Assembly: GCA_964446955.1 (NCBI GenBank)
Contig: CAYUQJ010000002.1
Coordinates: 124,001 to 188,000 of the forward strand
DNA: 64,000 bases
Direction of reading: 5' to 3'
Source: Leptolinea sp964446955
GTDB lineage: Bacteria; Chloroflexota; Anaerolineae; Anaerolineales; Anaerolineaceae
The notes beneath the pieces are model-generated. The model was not told where the DNA came from. It made no database searches and was given only the letters and a program-made list of their open reading frames with translations. Both the position numbers and the translations under genes were made by a program. This document shows positions 8,873 through 18,021 of the stretch, piece after piece. How positions within the stretch are numbered: the stretch's first letter is position 1; every line of letters begins with the position of its first letter.

Positions 8873-9490
8873 ATGAATAGAGATCCCAGGGATCTGATAA
8901 AAGCTTACTACACTCCGTCTTCAAGGGAGCCGCAGATCATCACGATACCGACATTGAATTTTCTCATGATTGACGGTCACGGAGACCCAAACTCCGATCC
9001 CTCATACACGTCAGCCATTACTGCCCTGTATACCCTCTCGTATACCTTGAAGTTCTCCCTGAAAAAAGAAGGAACACCCGATTTCAAGGTTTTTCCCCTG
9101 GAAGGGCTGTGGTGGGCAGATGACATGTCCACATTTCTTTCCGGCGACAAATCCGCCTGGGATTGGACCATGATGATCGCCCAGCCGGATTGGATCAGGC
9201 GCGACCATGTGGAGCAGGCATCCGAAAAAGCGTCAAATGCCGGCAAAGCGGACAGGAATGTACTGAAGAATGTGCGCTTCGATTCTTTTGAAGAAGGCCC
9301 TGTTGTTCAATTGATGCATATAGGACCATACAGCACGGAAGGTCCCAACATTTCCCGTATCCACGCGTTTGCCGGAGAGCAGGGGTACCAACTGCGAGGA
9401 AAACACCACGAGATCTATCTGGGCGATCCCAATCGAACCACTCCGGAGAATTTAAAGACGATCATCCGGCAGCCGGTTCATATACCGTAG
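8873..9490 (+). CDS. GyrI-like small-molecule binding domain protein
   Basis: A 205-residue stand-alone protein of the GyrI-like/SOUL-related effector-binding fold. The family hallmark regions are visible: the early ITIPTLNFLMIDGHGDPN strand, a central FPLEGLWWADD strand, and the late LMHIGPYSTEGPNI loop. There is no DNA-binding domain. Related proteins bind or hydrolyse small toxic compounds; its ligand is unknown. A GGAAGGATAGGG purine-rich stretch precedes the ATG. Confidence 0.8.
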   Translation: MNRDPRDLIKAYYTPSSREPQIITIPTLNFLMIDGHGDPNSDPSYTSAITALYTLSYTLKFSLKKEGTPDFKVFPLEGLWWADDMSTFLSGDKSAWDWTMMIAQPDWIRRDHVEQASEKASNAGKADRNVLKNVRFDSFEEGPVVQLMHIGPYSTEGPNISRIHAFAGEQGYQLRGKHHEIYLGDPNRTTPENLKTIIRQPVHIP

Positions 9491-9491
9491 A

Positions 9492-9914
9492 TCAGGTGAC
9501 CTTCAGGCAGCGCACCAATACCTTGCGGTTCATGGGCGCCTGACGGTGCTCAAAAAAGTAGATGCCCTGCCAGGTCCCCAGGCTGAGCTTGCGCTGGTCA
9601 ACCGGGATTGTCAGGCTGTTGTGGCTGATCACGGCCCGCATGTGTGAAGGCGAATCATCCCCGCCCTCCAGCGTATGCTTATGCCAGGGCTGGTTTTCTG
9701 GCGCCACCCTCTCAAAAAATTGTTCCACATCCGCACGGGCATCAGGATCATAGCATTCACTTAATGCCAGCGAGGCGCTGGTGTGAGGCACGAACAGAGT
9801 CACCTGCCCTTCCTGTACTTTCCATTCTTCCAGCAATTGCTGCACGTCCTTAGTGATCAGATACATACCCTTACCGCGGGTCTGGTATGCCAGTGTGTCT
9901 TTTAGCCAGTCCAT
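9492..9914 (-). CDS. yjbQ: YjbQ family protein (UPF0047)
   Basis: A 140-residue protein of the YjbQ/UPF0047 family, often named secondary thiamine-phosphate synthase enzyme because family members show weak activity. Conserved features are FVPHTSASLALSE, the PSHMRAVISHNSLTIPV block with its conserved His residues, and LGTWQGIYFFEHR near the C-terminus. Length matches the family (about 135-140). It is convergent with the GyrI-like gene, with stop codons two bases apart. Physiological role is uncertain. Confidence 0.9.
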   Translation of the reverse strand: MDWLKDTLAYQTRGKGMYLITKDVQQLLEEWKVQEGQVTLFVPHTSASLALSECYDPDARADVEQFFERVAPENQPWHKHTLEGGDDSPSHMRAVISHNSLTIPVDQRKLSLGTWQGIYFFEHRQAPMNRKVLVRCLKVT

Positions 9915-9942
9915 CGATCTTTCTTCCTTATTTATGAATAGG

Positions 9943-9973
9943 TTGAATTATAACGTCGACGTTTCTGTATAAT
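9943..9973 (+). promoter_or_regulatory. Putative promoter for the methyltransferase-like/M28 operon
   Basis: TTGAAT (9943-9948), a 19-base spacer and TATAAT (9968-9973). The spacer is slightly long, so activity may be modest. Confidence 0.5.
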
Positions 9974-9994
9974 TACAGGCAGGATGTCTCTTCA

Positions 9995-10822
9995 ATGAAA
10001 TTACTCTCCAAGCTTCGCCTCGCCTGGTTAAGATTAACGAATCCATTGGACTATTATCTTCGGCAGCACCTGCATCCCGGTGTGCGTCCGGTTGACCGCC
10101 CAAGGATATCCATGCCTGATCTGGCCGGTCGTTACAAAGCCGGTAGAAGGGAACAGGCCGGGCAGGAGATACAACGTCTGACGGAACTGTACCACTTTGA
10201 CTATTTTTCCACAGCCCGCACGCTCGATGAAGCCAGGGAGAATTTTTTCTACCTGGCCATGATCGACAGGGCTTTGGATGAATCATTTATCGCCCTGCCG
10301 GATAGTCTTTCCGTGGCGGATATCGGGCCTTCCTCCTGGTTTTATGTTCATGCTTTATTCGCCGCTCTCACCTGGTACAACACCTGGTATCCCCGCTCTG
10401 TCCATCTCAGCGGGTTTGAAGTGGACCCGTATCGCTTGTATTCCGATCTCCATACCCGGCAGGACCACGCGCTGGGAAATATGCGCGGTCTGCCCAATGT
10501 GGAATACGTGGGTAACGGTTTTTCTCCACAACCCGATACGTTCGATATTATTACGATCTTTTTCCCGTTCGTCTTCATGAAAGATCACCTGGAATGGGGA
10601 TTACCGCCCAAACTTTTCAATCCTGAGACCATGCTACAGACGGTAAGAACCAGCTTGAAACCAGGTGGACTGGCGTTGATCGTCAATCAGGGGATCGGCG
10701 AACACAGGGAACAACTACGAATCGTGGAAAAATGCGGCTTCCAACCTGCCGCCGCCTTCCGCGTTGAATCGATGCTTTATACCTATAAATTGGACAGGTA
10801 TGTCATCACAGTAAAAAAATGA
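9995..10822 (+). CDS. Class I SAM-dependent methyltransferase-like protein
   Basis: A 275-residue protein. The middle holds a degenerate motif I (SVADIGPSSWF), then an acidic strand end (LSGFEVDPYR), a PDTFDIITIFFPF strand and LKPGGLALIVNQG, the usual order in a Rossmann methyltransferase. The glycine-rich loop is GPSSW rather than GxGxG, so SAM binding is not assured. It overlaps the M28 peptidase gene by four bases (ATGA), so the two are translationally coupled. Substrate unknown. Confidence 0.65.
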   Translation: MKLLSKLRLAWLRLTNPLDYYLRQHLHPGVRPVDRPRISMPDLAGRYKAGRREQAGQEIQRLTELYHFDYFSTARTLDEARENFFYLAMIDRALDESFIALPDSLSVADIGPSSWFYVHALFAALTWYNTWYPRSVHLSGFEVDPYRLYSDLHTRQDHALGNMRGLPNVEYVGNGFSPQPDTFDIITIFFPFVFMKDHLEWGLPPKLFNPETMLQTVRTSLKPGGLALIVNQGIGEHREQLRIVEKCGFQPAAAFRVESMLYTYKLDRYVITVKK

Positions 10823-12009
10823 GACTTGACCCAGAAATTATTCAATTGAAAGCCATGGAAATCCTGGACCACCTGGTCAGGGTTATCGGCCCCCGGCCTG
10901 CCGGGTCACCCCATGAGATGCAGGCGCTGGACTGGCTGGAAGAACAATTCCGTTCCGCTCATCTGCAAACCCGGCGGTTCCCCGTCCGATTCCAGCCGGA
11001 GCCGGATTTTGCGCCATACTTTTCTATCGCGGCCATCGGCTTTGCCCTTGTTGCCCTGACCCTGGAGAGCCACGGCTGGGTGACCCTCTTTCTTCCATTA
11101 TTAATCCTGATATTGCCGGAGGGAATGCAGTGGCTGCAGGGCAAACTGATCCCATTCCGTGACGGATCATCGAACCTTCTGGTTCTACCGCAGGATAGCG
11201 GTTTGCAGGACATAAATCTGATCTACTGCGCACACATTGACAGCGCCCGTGCCATCCCGGCGGGGCCGCGGCTCTGGAAAAAATGGCGCGATCGTTCCCT
11301 GTACACTATGATGCGCGTGGCGAACATCCTCATTATTCCCGGCCTGTTTCAATGGATGGGCATGGATATCCGCGGACTCATACTCACCCTCGGGCAATCG
11401 CTGGCCTGGGCGATGGCCGCCCTGCTGCTCGCGCAGGATATCTATGAAATGCTGGCTTCGCGCAACCGCTTCTCGCCCGGTGCCAATGACAACGGTTCCG
11501 GCGTTTCCCTTCTGGCTGCCACGGCGCTGGCACTGGCAGATGACAAACCGGCCGGTTTTCGCACCGCCTTCCTTTTCACAGGCGCCGAGGAATGCGGCCT
11601 GCACGGGGCAAAACAATTCGCGGAGTATATGAACGAACAGGGCCTCAAGATCCCGGTGATCAATGTGGATATGGTCGGCGCGGGCAGTGGATTGCGGATC
11701 ATCACCCGCTGCGGCACCATCAGACCCACCATCAGCGACCCTGAATTGAACGAGAACATCAAACGCGCCGACCCAACAGGTGTGTACCACGCCGCTCCAC
11801 GCCGCTGGGGCGATTTCGTCCCCTTCGCGAAAGCCGGGATACCCTCCGCTCATATCGAGAACACGGGCACTCCGCTCTCGTGGAGTACGTACCACACCCC
11901 GGATGACACCCTGGATGTGATCGACCCGGAGCAAATGGGGCATGTGGCAGATGTGATGCTTCAATTGATCTGGATTCTTGAAAAGAACAAATCGAATCCG
12001 GTAAAATAA
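10819..12009 (+). CDS. Membrane-associated M28 family zinc peptidase
   Basis: A 396-residue protein of the M28 aminopeptidase group. Metal and catalytic positions are visible in order: YCAHIDS, PGANDNGSGV, TGAEECGLHG, VINVDMVGAG and a C-terminal HTPDD. Hydrophobic stretches near 57-98 and 165-205 are inserted between the N-terminal and metal-binding parts and probably form membrane helices. The likely role is removal of N-terminal residues from peptides at the membrane. It is the second gene of a coupled pair and is followed closely by the MntA/HepT module. Confidence 0.85.
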   Translation: MRLDPEIIQLKAMEILDHLVRVIGPRPAGSPHEMQALDWLEEQFRSAHLQTRRFPVRFQPEPDFAPYFSIAAIGFALVALTLESHGWVTLFLPLLILILPEGMQWLQGKLIPFRDGSSNLLVLPQDSGLQDINLIYCAHIDSARAIPAGPRLWKKWRDRSLYTMMRVANILIIPGLFQWMGMDIRGLILTLGQSLAWAMAALLLAQDIYEMLASRNRFSPGANDNGSGVSLLAATALALADDKPAGFRTAFLFTGAEECGLHGAKQFAEYMNEQGLKIPVINVDMVGAGSGLRIITRCGTIRPTISDPELNENIKRADPTGVYHAAPRRWGDFVPFAKAGIPSAHIENTGTPLSWSTYHTPDDTLDVIDPEQMGHVADVMLQLIWILEKNKSNPVK

Positions 12010-12013
12010 TGAC

Positions 12014-12313
12014 ATGGAAAAGAGAATTTCGCACTTTCTAAAGCTCCTTCACACACTCAAACCGATTCTAAAAAAGAATTATTCCGTGTCAGATATCGCA
12101 GTTTTTGGATCCTTTGTGCGTGGTGAAGAAAAACCTGAAAGTGATCTTGATATTCTTGTCACGTTTTCAAAAACACCGGACCTTTTCGATCTGGCTGCAA
12201 TGACAGTGTTACTGGAAAAAAAATTATCCATAAAAATTGATCTTGTTCCAAATCAAAACTTAAAGACAGAAATCGCGCAACACATCCTTAGCGAAAAAGT
12301 CGACGTTTTCTAA
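12014..12313 (+). CDS. mntA: MntA-type nucleotidyltransferase antitoxin
   Basis: A 99-residue minimal nucleotidyltransferase with GSFVRG (32-37) and SDLD (43-46), the metal-binding motif of the Pol-beta superfamily. In characterised pairs MntA adds AMP residues to a Tyr of HepT and silences it. The stop codon overlaps the start of the next gene by one base (TAATG). The gene starts four bases after the M28 stop, so it may be read from that transcript. Confidence 0.9.
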   Translation: MEKRISHFLKLLHTLKPILKKNYSVSDIAVFGSFVRGEEKPESDLDILVTFSKTPDLFDLAAMTVLLEKKLSIKIDLVPNQNLKTEIAQHILSEKVDVF

Positions 12314-12654
12314 TGGCCAGAGTGTTCCGGGATTATCTCGTTGATATTCACAAAGCGGCCTCATCCATAGACAGTTTTGTCAAAGGGATGACTTTTGACG
12401 AATTTCAATCCGACGAAAAAACGGTTTTCGCCGTAATCCATGGATTTGAGATCATAGGCGAAGCCGCAAAGCATATTCCCAAAGAATTTCAGGCTTTACA
12501 TCCAACCATAGATTGGATAGCGATGGCAAAGATGCGAGATTTATTAATCCATCATTATTTCGGTACCCAATATTCTATTTTATGGGAAACTATTGAAAAT
12601 AGGATACCAACGCTTCTGATCCATATGTCAGAAATACTTGAAGAATTAGAATAA
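12313..12654 (+). CDS. hepT: HepT-like HEPN ribonuclease toxin (DUF86)
   Basis: A 113-residue all-helical HEPN protein. The RNase/AMPylation motif R-x4-H-x-Y is present as R75-DLLI-H80-H-Y82. Length and order (MntA then HepT) match type VII toxin-antitoxin pairs. Both partners look intact. RNA cleavage targets cannot be predicted. Confidence 0.9.
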   Translation: MARVFRDYLVDIHKAASSIDSFVKGMTFDEFQSDEKTVFAVIHGFEIIGEAAKHIPKEFQALHPTIDWIAMAKMRDLLIHHYFGTQYSILWETIENRIPTLLIHMSEILEELE

Positions 12655-12657
12655 ACC

Positions 12658-12693
12658 AACAGCCGGATCGCTCTTACACGACCCGGCTGTTTT
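12658..12693 (+). terminator. Rho-independent terminator between hepT and trpB2
   Basis: ACAGCCGG (12659-12666) pairs with CCGGCTGT (12683-12690), followed by T residues. It lies between convergent genes and may act weakly in the other direction too. Confidence 0.8.
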
Positions 12694-12714
12694 CAAAGGG
12701 ATGCAGAATTCTCC

Positions 12715-14088
12715 TCAGGCTGCGAGCTTGACTTTGGGCAGATGATTCGGGATGTCCGCGATCTTTTCATCCGGGTAAGCCGCGTCCACCAGTTTGCCCT
12801 GATGGTATGACTCGTACGCGGCCAGATCAAAGTGCCCGTGACCGGAAAGGTTGAAGACAATCACTTTCTTCTCGCCCTTTTCCTTCGCCTCCAGGGCTTC
12901 CTTCACCGCCGCGCAGATGGCATGCGCCGATTCGGGCGCGGGCAGGATACCCTCGGTCTGCGCGAAGACGGAAGCCGCGGCAAACACAGACTTCTGGTCG
13001 ACCGCCATCGCGTCGATGTAACCGGCATCCACCAGCGCGGAGAGCACCGGCGCCATTCCATGGTAACGCAGCCCGCCCGCGTGGATGGCAGGGGGCATGA
13101 AGTCATGGCCCAGGGTGTGCATCTTGACAACCGGCGCCATTTTTGCCGTATCGCCGTAATCGAAGGCGAAAATACCTTTTGTCAGTGACGGGGTGGCCGT
13201 AGGTTCAACAGCCAGCAGACGGGTGCGCTGGCCGTTCTTCAGATTCTCGCGCAGGAACGGATAGGCGATGCCCGAGAAGTTGGAACCGCCACCCACACAG
13301 CCGATGACCACATCGGGGTACTCGCCGGCCATGTCCATCTGTTTAAGGGCTTCTTCACCCACAATGGACTGGTGGATGCACACATGGTGCAGCACGGAAC
13401 CCAGGCTGTATTTCTTTTTTCCGCCTGATTTGGCCGCCACTTCCACGGCTTCCGAGATGGCCAGGCCGAGCGATCCGTTGCAGTTGGGATCTTCTGCCAG
13501 CGCGGCGCGTCCGGCATCAGTGCGGTCGCTGGGACTGGCATACACTTCGCCGCCGTAGGTTTCCATCAGGTAGCGGCGGTAGGGTTTCTGATCATAAGAC
13601 ACCCGGACCATATAGACTTCCACCGGGATGTCGAAGAACTTGCCGGCCATGGAGAGGGCGGAACCCCACTGCCCTGCGCCGGTCTCGGTGGTGAGGGCTT
13701 TCGTGCCGCTGATCTTGTTATAGAACGCCTGCGGCACAGCCGTGTTGGACTTGTGGCTGCCGGAGGGCGATACACCTTCGTACTTGTAGTAGATGTGAGC
13801 CGGGGTGCCGAGGGCTTTTTCCAACCGCACGGCGCGCATCAGCGGGCTGGGCCTCCACAGTTTGTAGATCTCCCGCACTTCATCGGGGATCTCGATATAC
13901 CGTTCGGTGCTGACCTCCTGCATGATGACTTCCATGGGAAAGAGGACGGAGAGGAAATCCGGCGTCACCGGCTCGAGGGTGACGGGGTTAAGCACCGGGT
14001 TCGGCGCGACCGGACTATCGGCGTTGATGTTGTAGTAGAACTTCGGCAGGTCGCTCTGGGAAAGGTCAAAACGGATCTGGTCTGACAT
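12715..14088 (-). CDS. trpB: TrpB2-type tryptophan synthase beta chain
   Basis: A 457-residue PLP enzyme that condenses indole with serine to give tryptophan. It belongs to the longer TrpB2 branch (TIGR01415-like): an N-terminal extension, PLP lysine K113 in SGSHKSNTA, the ETGAGQWG loop, and the glycine-rich phosphate clamp GCVGGGSNF. No trpA is adjacent; TrpB2 enzymes often lack a TrpA partner and may salvage indole. An AGAGGAG ribosome site precedes the ATG. Control by a Trp T-box supports a biosynthetic role in tryptophan supply. Confidence 0.95.
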   Translation of the reverse strand: MSDQIRFDLSQSDLPKFYYNINADSPVAPNPVLNPVTLEPVTPDFLSVLFPMEVIMQEVSTERYIEIPDEVREIYKLWRPSPLMRAVRLEKALGTPAHIYYKYEGVSPSGSHKSNTAVPQAFYNKISGTKALTTETGAGQWGSALSMAGKFFDIPVEVYMVRVSYDQKPYRRYLMETYGGEVYASPSDRTDAGRAALAEDPNCNGSLGLAISEAVEVAAKSGGKKKYSLGSVLHHVCIHQSIVGEEALKQMDMAGEYPDVVIGCVGGGSNFSGIAYPFLRENLKNGQRTRLLAVEPTATPSLTKGIFAFDYGDTAKMAPVVKMHTLGHDFMPPAIHAGGLRYHGMAPVLSALVDAGYIDAMAVDQKSVFAAASVFAQTEGILPAPESAHAICAAVKEALEAKEKGEKKVIVFNLSGHGHFDLAAYESYHQGKLVDAAYPDEKIADIPNHLPKVKLAA

Positions 14089-14180
14089 GGGTTATCTCCT
14101 CTGGATACTGAATGAAAAAGAATGGATTTCGGATTTTTGGGATTGGAACGGGTAAAACTGTGTGATGCGGCACCTCCTGG

Positions 14181-14519
14181 AAAACAAAAAACGCACTCAT
14201 CCCTTGGAAGGGACGAATGCGTTTGCATCCGCGGTGCCACCCTGGTTAGGCTGCTGTTTTAACAAAAATTTCCCCGGTGATAGCACTCGGGGATCATAAG
14301 CCAGCCTCACTCTGTCAGGTACGGCGGGAAAAACGCGATACCTTTTACCCTGATAACGGTGGCAATTCCGGCACGGGCTACTGGACCGAAGGTCGTTCTC
14401 CCTGCAACTCGGAGGTCCATTCGGCGTCGCTGTACGGGCAGGCTCTCACCACTTCTCCATGCTCTCTGTACCGCCTCGACGGCGCTTACTCGTCCTCGTC
14501 AAAGTCTTTTGACGTATTA
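14181..14519 (-). promoter_or_regulatory. T-box riboswitch, Trp specifier (UGG)
   Basis: On the minus strand, Stem I has a GAGG/CCUC base, an AGUAAG S-turn and a specifier loop GAAUGGA, giving the codon UGG at 14417-14419. The T-box AGGGTGGCACCGCGG lies at 14229-14243. The terminator arms run ACGCATTCGTCCCTT and AAGGGATGAGTGCGT, followed by six T residues (14181-14222). Uncharged tRNA-Trp would allow read-through into trpB2. Confidence 0.95.
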
Positions 14520-14525
14520 GTGATT

Positions 14526-14553
14526 ATTGTAGCGGGTAAAAATGTTTTGTCAA
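14526..14553 (-). promoter_or_regulatory. Promoter of the trpB2 T-box transcript
   Basis: TTGACA (14548-14553), a 16-base spacer and TACAAT (14526-14531) on the minus strand, close to consensus. It is back-to-back with the pirin gene. Confidence 0.8.
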
Positions 14554-14626
14554 GTAGTTTTTAAATATTCTCATTTTCACTAAATTGCTACAATATCAAC
14601 ATCAGCAAATAAAGGAGGAGGTTTTT

Positions 14627-15505
14627 ATGAACATTCGCAAGATCATCCGCGTTTCCAAAAGCCAGCCGACGCTTGAGGGCGCCGGCGTTCACCTCAGGCG
14701 CGCCTTCGGCTTCGGAACCACCGAAATGTTTGACCCCTTCCTGCTGCTGGACGACTTCCGCGGTGACAAACCCGAGGACTACATCAAAGGCTTCCCCTGG
14801 CATCCCCACCGCGGCATCGAGACCATCACCTACCTGACGGCCGGCAGCGTGGAACACGCGGACAGCCTGGGTAACCGCGGGGTGATCAGCCCCGGCGACG
14901 TGCAGTGGATGACCGCCGGCAGTGGCATCATCCATCAGGAAATGCCGGTCGCTCCGCTGGACGGGCGCATGTACGGCTTCCAACTCTGGGCCAACCTGCC
15001 CCGCGCGCAGAAGATGATGGAACCGCGCTACCGCGACATCAAAGCCGCGGAAATCCCGGTGGTCACGCTGGAGAACGGCGTGGTTATCAAGGTGATCAGC
15101 GAATCGGTGAAAGACATCGTCATCGAGCCGGAATACCTCGATGTGACCATCCCCGCGGGAGAAACCTTCGTCAATCCGGTGGCTTCAGGGCACACCTGTT
15201 TCGCGTATGTCTTCGAGGGCAGTGTCCGCTTTTGCCGCGAACAGGACGCCTTCGATTACGACGCGGTTGGCGAAAATTACTTTGACCTTGACCGCGACCC
15301 GTTCCATGGCAATCACAGCCTGGTGGTCTTTGGCGACGGCGATGCCGTCCAGGCGACCGCCGGGCAGGATGGCGCGCGCTTCCTGCTCATCTCCGGCAAG
15401 CCGCTGCGTGAACCTGTCGCCTGGTATGGCCCGATCGTGATGAACACCGAAGAAGAATTACGTACAGCTTTCAGGGAGTATCAGGAAGGGACATTTATTA
15501 AGTAA
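14627..15505 (+). CDS. Pirin family protein
   Basis: A 292-residue bicupin. The N-terminal cupin keeps the iron-site pattern HPHRGIETITYL and HQEMP, and EYLDVTIPAGE marks the second cupin. Pirins are iron proteins; some have quercetinase activity, others act in regulation. The ATG at 14627 follows a strong AAAGGAGGAG site; an earlier in-frame Met at 14585 has none. A TACAAT box at 14589-14594 could be its -10. Confidence 0.93.
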   Translation: MNIRKIIRVSKSQPTLEGAGVHLRRAFGFGTTEMFDPFLLLDDFRGDKPEDYIKGFPWHPHRGIETITYLTAGSVEHADSLGNRGVISPGDVQWMTAGSGIIHQEMPVAPLDGRMYGFQLWANLPRAQKMMEPRYRDIKAAEIPVVTLENGVVIKVISESVKDIVIEPEYLDVTIPAGETFVNPVASGHTCFAYVFEGSVRFCREQDAFDYDAVGENYFDLDRDPFHGNHSLVVFGDGDAVQATAGQDGARFLLISGKPLREPVAWYGPIVMNTEEELRTAFREYQEGTFIK

Positions 15506-15641
15506 CGACGTGAATTTTCTTGGATATCCAAAGTCTTGAAGTTCCAGCGTCTTTTTTGAAGTTTTCGGATCGTTCCCCGGTACAATCCATATATTGCATA
15601 CAATCTTCCCACAGGTGCGAAACAGGGGTAATAAAAGCTGA

Positions 15642-16169
15642 ATGGACCACTCCAAAGTCGACTCGGATATTGCGGCAGGCAATCTCGGCAAAGCCCGTGA
15701 CAGGCTCCACGGCCTGATCTTAACGCACCCGGATGACCTCACCCTGCGCCGGCAGCTGGGGGATGTCTACTGGAAATTGCAATTTCCCGAAATGGCCGGC
15801 CGGTACTGGTACCTGGAAGAAACGAAAACGGAAGATATGCTGTCTGCCTGCAGGCTGTTCGAAAAATGCCACGGCAGCGACCCCATGCAAATCTTGCTCG
15901 CGTTGAAATTCAGGGGGGATATCGCCCGTGTACGGGGAAGCTATGCCGGCCGGGTGCTGCTGGAACTGCAAGACCGGGCGCGGGAAAAGTACCCCAACTT
16001 TGTGGATTTTCAGGCAAAGGGATTGAAACGGTACGCGGCACCGTCCGAAAGCAGCGTAAAGCAATCATGGACCGACCGGTTGCTGGCGATCGGCTGTCTG
16101 GCCGCGATTGCGTTTTCGTTTATATTGATGATCATCGGTCTGGTGGTAATCTTGAATTCCATCTTCTAA
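15642..16169 (+). CDS. DUF6584 family membrane protein
   Basis: A 175-residue protein. Residues 5-60 carry the DUF6584-like helical signature (KARDRLHGLI, PDDLTLRRQLGDVYW, AGRYWYLEE), which is TPR-like. A single C-terminal transmembrane helix lies near 147-170. Function unknown. It is the first of three same-strand genes for membrane proteins (15.6-18.0 kb). Confidence 0.7.
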   Translation: MDHSKVDSDIAAGNLGKARDRLHGLILTHPDDLTLRRQLGDVYWKLQFPEMAGRYWYLEETKTEDMLSACRLFEKCHGSDPMQILLALKFRGDIARVRGSYAGRVLLELQDRAREKYPNFVDFQAKGLKRYAAPSESSVKQSWTDRLLAIGCLAAIAFSFILMIIGLVVILNSIF

Positions 16170-16311
16170 CCGGCCATGTTTTGAAAAATTATTAGCTTCC
16201 CTATATACTTAATCAGCAAAGAGCCGGGTGATGGTTTATTACCATCCACGTACAGGGGAAAGATAGACAACCTGAATCCGGCTGAAAAATTATCCAACCC
16301 GGAGTCGTCTT

Positions 16312-16974
16312 ATGGAACAACCCACGAACCAACCCGGCGCTCAACAGATGCTGCTGGCAAAAAAGCTGCTGATGCTGGACAACCGTGTTAAGAGCGGTAC
16401 CGGCGCCTTTTTCTGGATCGCCGGACTGTCCGTCATCAACACCATCAGTTTCCTGGCCGGCAGCGATACCACATTTGTAATCGGGCTGGGACTCACCCAG
16501 TTTCTCGATGGATTCGCGCAGGGGTTTGCCGAAGGCATCGGTTCACTATCAGTATCGATCATAACGACTTTTGCCATCCTGCTGGATATTGCCGTCGCCG
16601 GCATATTTGTGCTGCTGGGCATCTTCGGGCGGAAACGCCATGCTAATGTGGTCCTGCTGGGCATGGTTCTTTATTTTATGGACGCACTCATTTTCGTATG
16701 GGTACAGGATTGGTTTGCCATCCTGTTCCACGGTTTCATGCTGTTAAGTCTATGGAATGGATATCGGGCCATCGGCGAGTTACAAAAGCTGGAAGGAGAT
16801 GTTGCCACACAGGGGCTTGCCTCCATGGGAAACATAATCCCACAGGCTGCCCCGCAACCATCAGTGGACGGTAAAACCAAAGCCAGGAACCTTGGACTGG
16901 TCGCGCTGATCCTGTTGGTCCCACTGGGTATTTTCCTCGTCATGGTATTTCTATCCATCCTGCCCCTGCAATAG
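16312..16974 (+). CDS. Four-to-five helix membrane protein, function unknown
   Basis: A 220-residue protein with a short charged N-terminus (about 35 residues) and hydrophobic segments near 34-52, 58-75, 80-103, 107-150 and 192-215. I recognise no domain with a known role. A CGGAG ribosome site precedes the ATG. It ends three bases before the RDD gene, which points to co-transcription. Confidence 0.7.
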   Translation: MEQPTNQPGAQQMLLAKKLLMLDNRVKSGTGAFFWIAGLSVINTISFLAGSDTTFVIGLGLTQFLDGFAQGFAEGIGSLSVSIITTFAILLDIAVAGIFVLLGIFGRKRHANVVLLGMVLYFMDALIFVWVQDWFAILFHGFMLLSLWNGYRAIGELQKLEGDVATQGLASMGNIIPQAAPQPSVDGKTKARNLGLVALILLVPLGIFLVMVFLSILPLQ

Positions 16975-16977
16975 CAT

Positions 16978-17976
16978 ATGAAAACAACCGGAACGAACGA
17001 CAACCCCAACGGCCAGTTCCCGCCCATAGCCGGTTTCTGGCAGCGTTTCGGGGCCTGGTTTATCGATGCCATGCTGATCATGCTGACCGGTCAGGCGTTC
17101 TGCCTGGTCTTCAAACCGCTGCTCCTTCAGATGGGCCCCTACGGCCGTTTGATCGGGTTATTGTTCATTCTGCCGTATTTCAGCATCATGAACTCCGCGT
17201 TGTGCGCGGGACAGACCTTCGGGAAGCGGCTGACGCGTATCGCCGTGCGGGGCACGGATAACCAACCCGTCAGCCTTCTCCGCTCATTGGGGCGCGTCTC
17301 AATCCTGGCATTCCCTTTCGTCCTGGGCGGCTGGCCACTTCCAGTACTGCAATACCCGGCGGCAGCTTTTACGTCCGGGTTGATCGTTTTTGGCCTGGGC
17401 GGGGCTATCCTCTACACCATGATATTTAACCGCGCGGCCGGTCAGGGAGTCCACGACCTGCTCTGCGGAACGCATGTCGTCCAGCCCGATGGTCTCCCCG
17501 TGAATGCCTTCCCGAAAACTCCCGGCATCCACCGTGCCGTCGCGGCAGTGTGGATCGGCCTGACAGCCGCCCTGTTGCTCTTCCTGTCTGTGGAAAGCCC
17601 TTCCTACGTCCCCAAACCATCAACCGAAGCGCTGCGCCGCGTGCAGCATACCCTGGCGGCGGATCCCCGTTTTTTTACCGCGAAAACGCGCGACCAGACC
17701 ATCACACCCGAAAATCTCCCGGCTTACCGCTCGCTCGTGGTGGAGGTGTGGACCCATGACCAGCTTCCCGAAGGGATGCGTTGGGAAACCGCCGTCCATA
17801 TCGCCGGGCTTGTCCTGCGTGAGGTGGAAGAGATCGATGCGTTTGACCAGATCCAGGTCAAACTCACCTACGGTTATGACATTGGTATTGCCAGCTATTC
17901 GTCGGGTTTCTGGTATTCCAACCCGGTGGATGAATGGCAGGAAATCGTCACCGAATATCAACCGGTGGATGGCTAG
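16978..17976 (+). CDS. RDD family membrane protein with extra C-terminal domain
   Basis: A 332-residue protein. The RDD domain is at about 14-165: PPIAGFWQRFGAWFIDAML opening, GQTFGKRLTRIAVR in the middle, and RAAGQGVHDLLCGTHVV at the end. A further helix near 183-203 is followed by about 125 hydrophilic residues of unknown fold. Some RDD proteins are sodium/proton antiporters, but most are uncharacterised. It is probably co-transcribed with the preceding membrane protein gene. Confidence 0.8.
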   Translation: MKTTGTNDNPNGQFPPIAGFWQRFGAWFIDAMLIMLTGQAFCLVFKPLLLQMGPYGRLIGLLFILPYFSIMNSALCAGQTFGKRLTRIAVRGTDNQPVSLLRSLGRVSILAFPFVLGGWPLPVLQYPAAAFTSGLIVFGLGGAILYTMIFNRAAGQGVHDLLCGTHVVQPDGLPVNAFPKTPGIHRAVAAVWIGLTAALLLFLSVESPSYVPKPSTEALRRVQHTLAADPRFFTAKTRDQTITPENLPAYRSLVVEVWTHDQLPEGMRWETAVHIAGLVLREVEEIDAFDQIQVKLTYGYDIGIASYSSGFWYSNPVDEWQEIVTEYQPVDG

Positions 17977-18021
17977 GATTTGATACTGCCAGTCTGAAAC
18001 CATTCCGGTTAAAATTCACCC

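Noticed and set aside
11185..12015. Long minus-strand frame opposite the M28 peptidase gene
   Set aside because: Its composition is what the complement of a GC-rich gene gives, it has no ribosome site, and the plus strand encodes a clear M28 enzyme.
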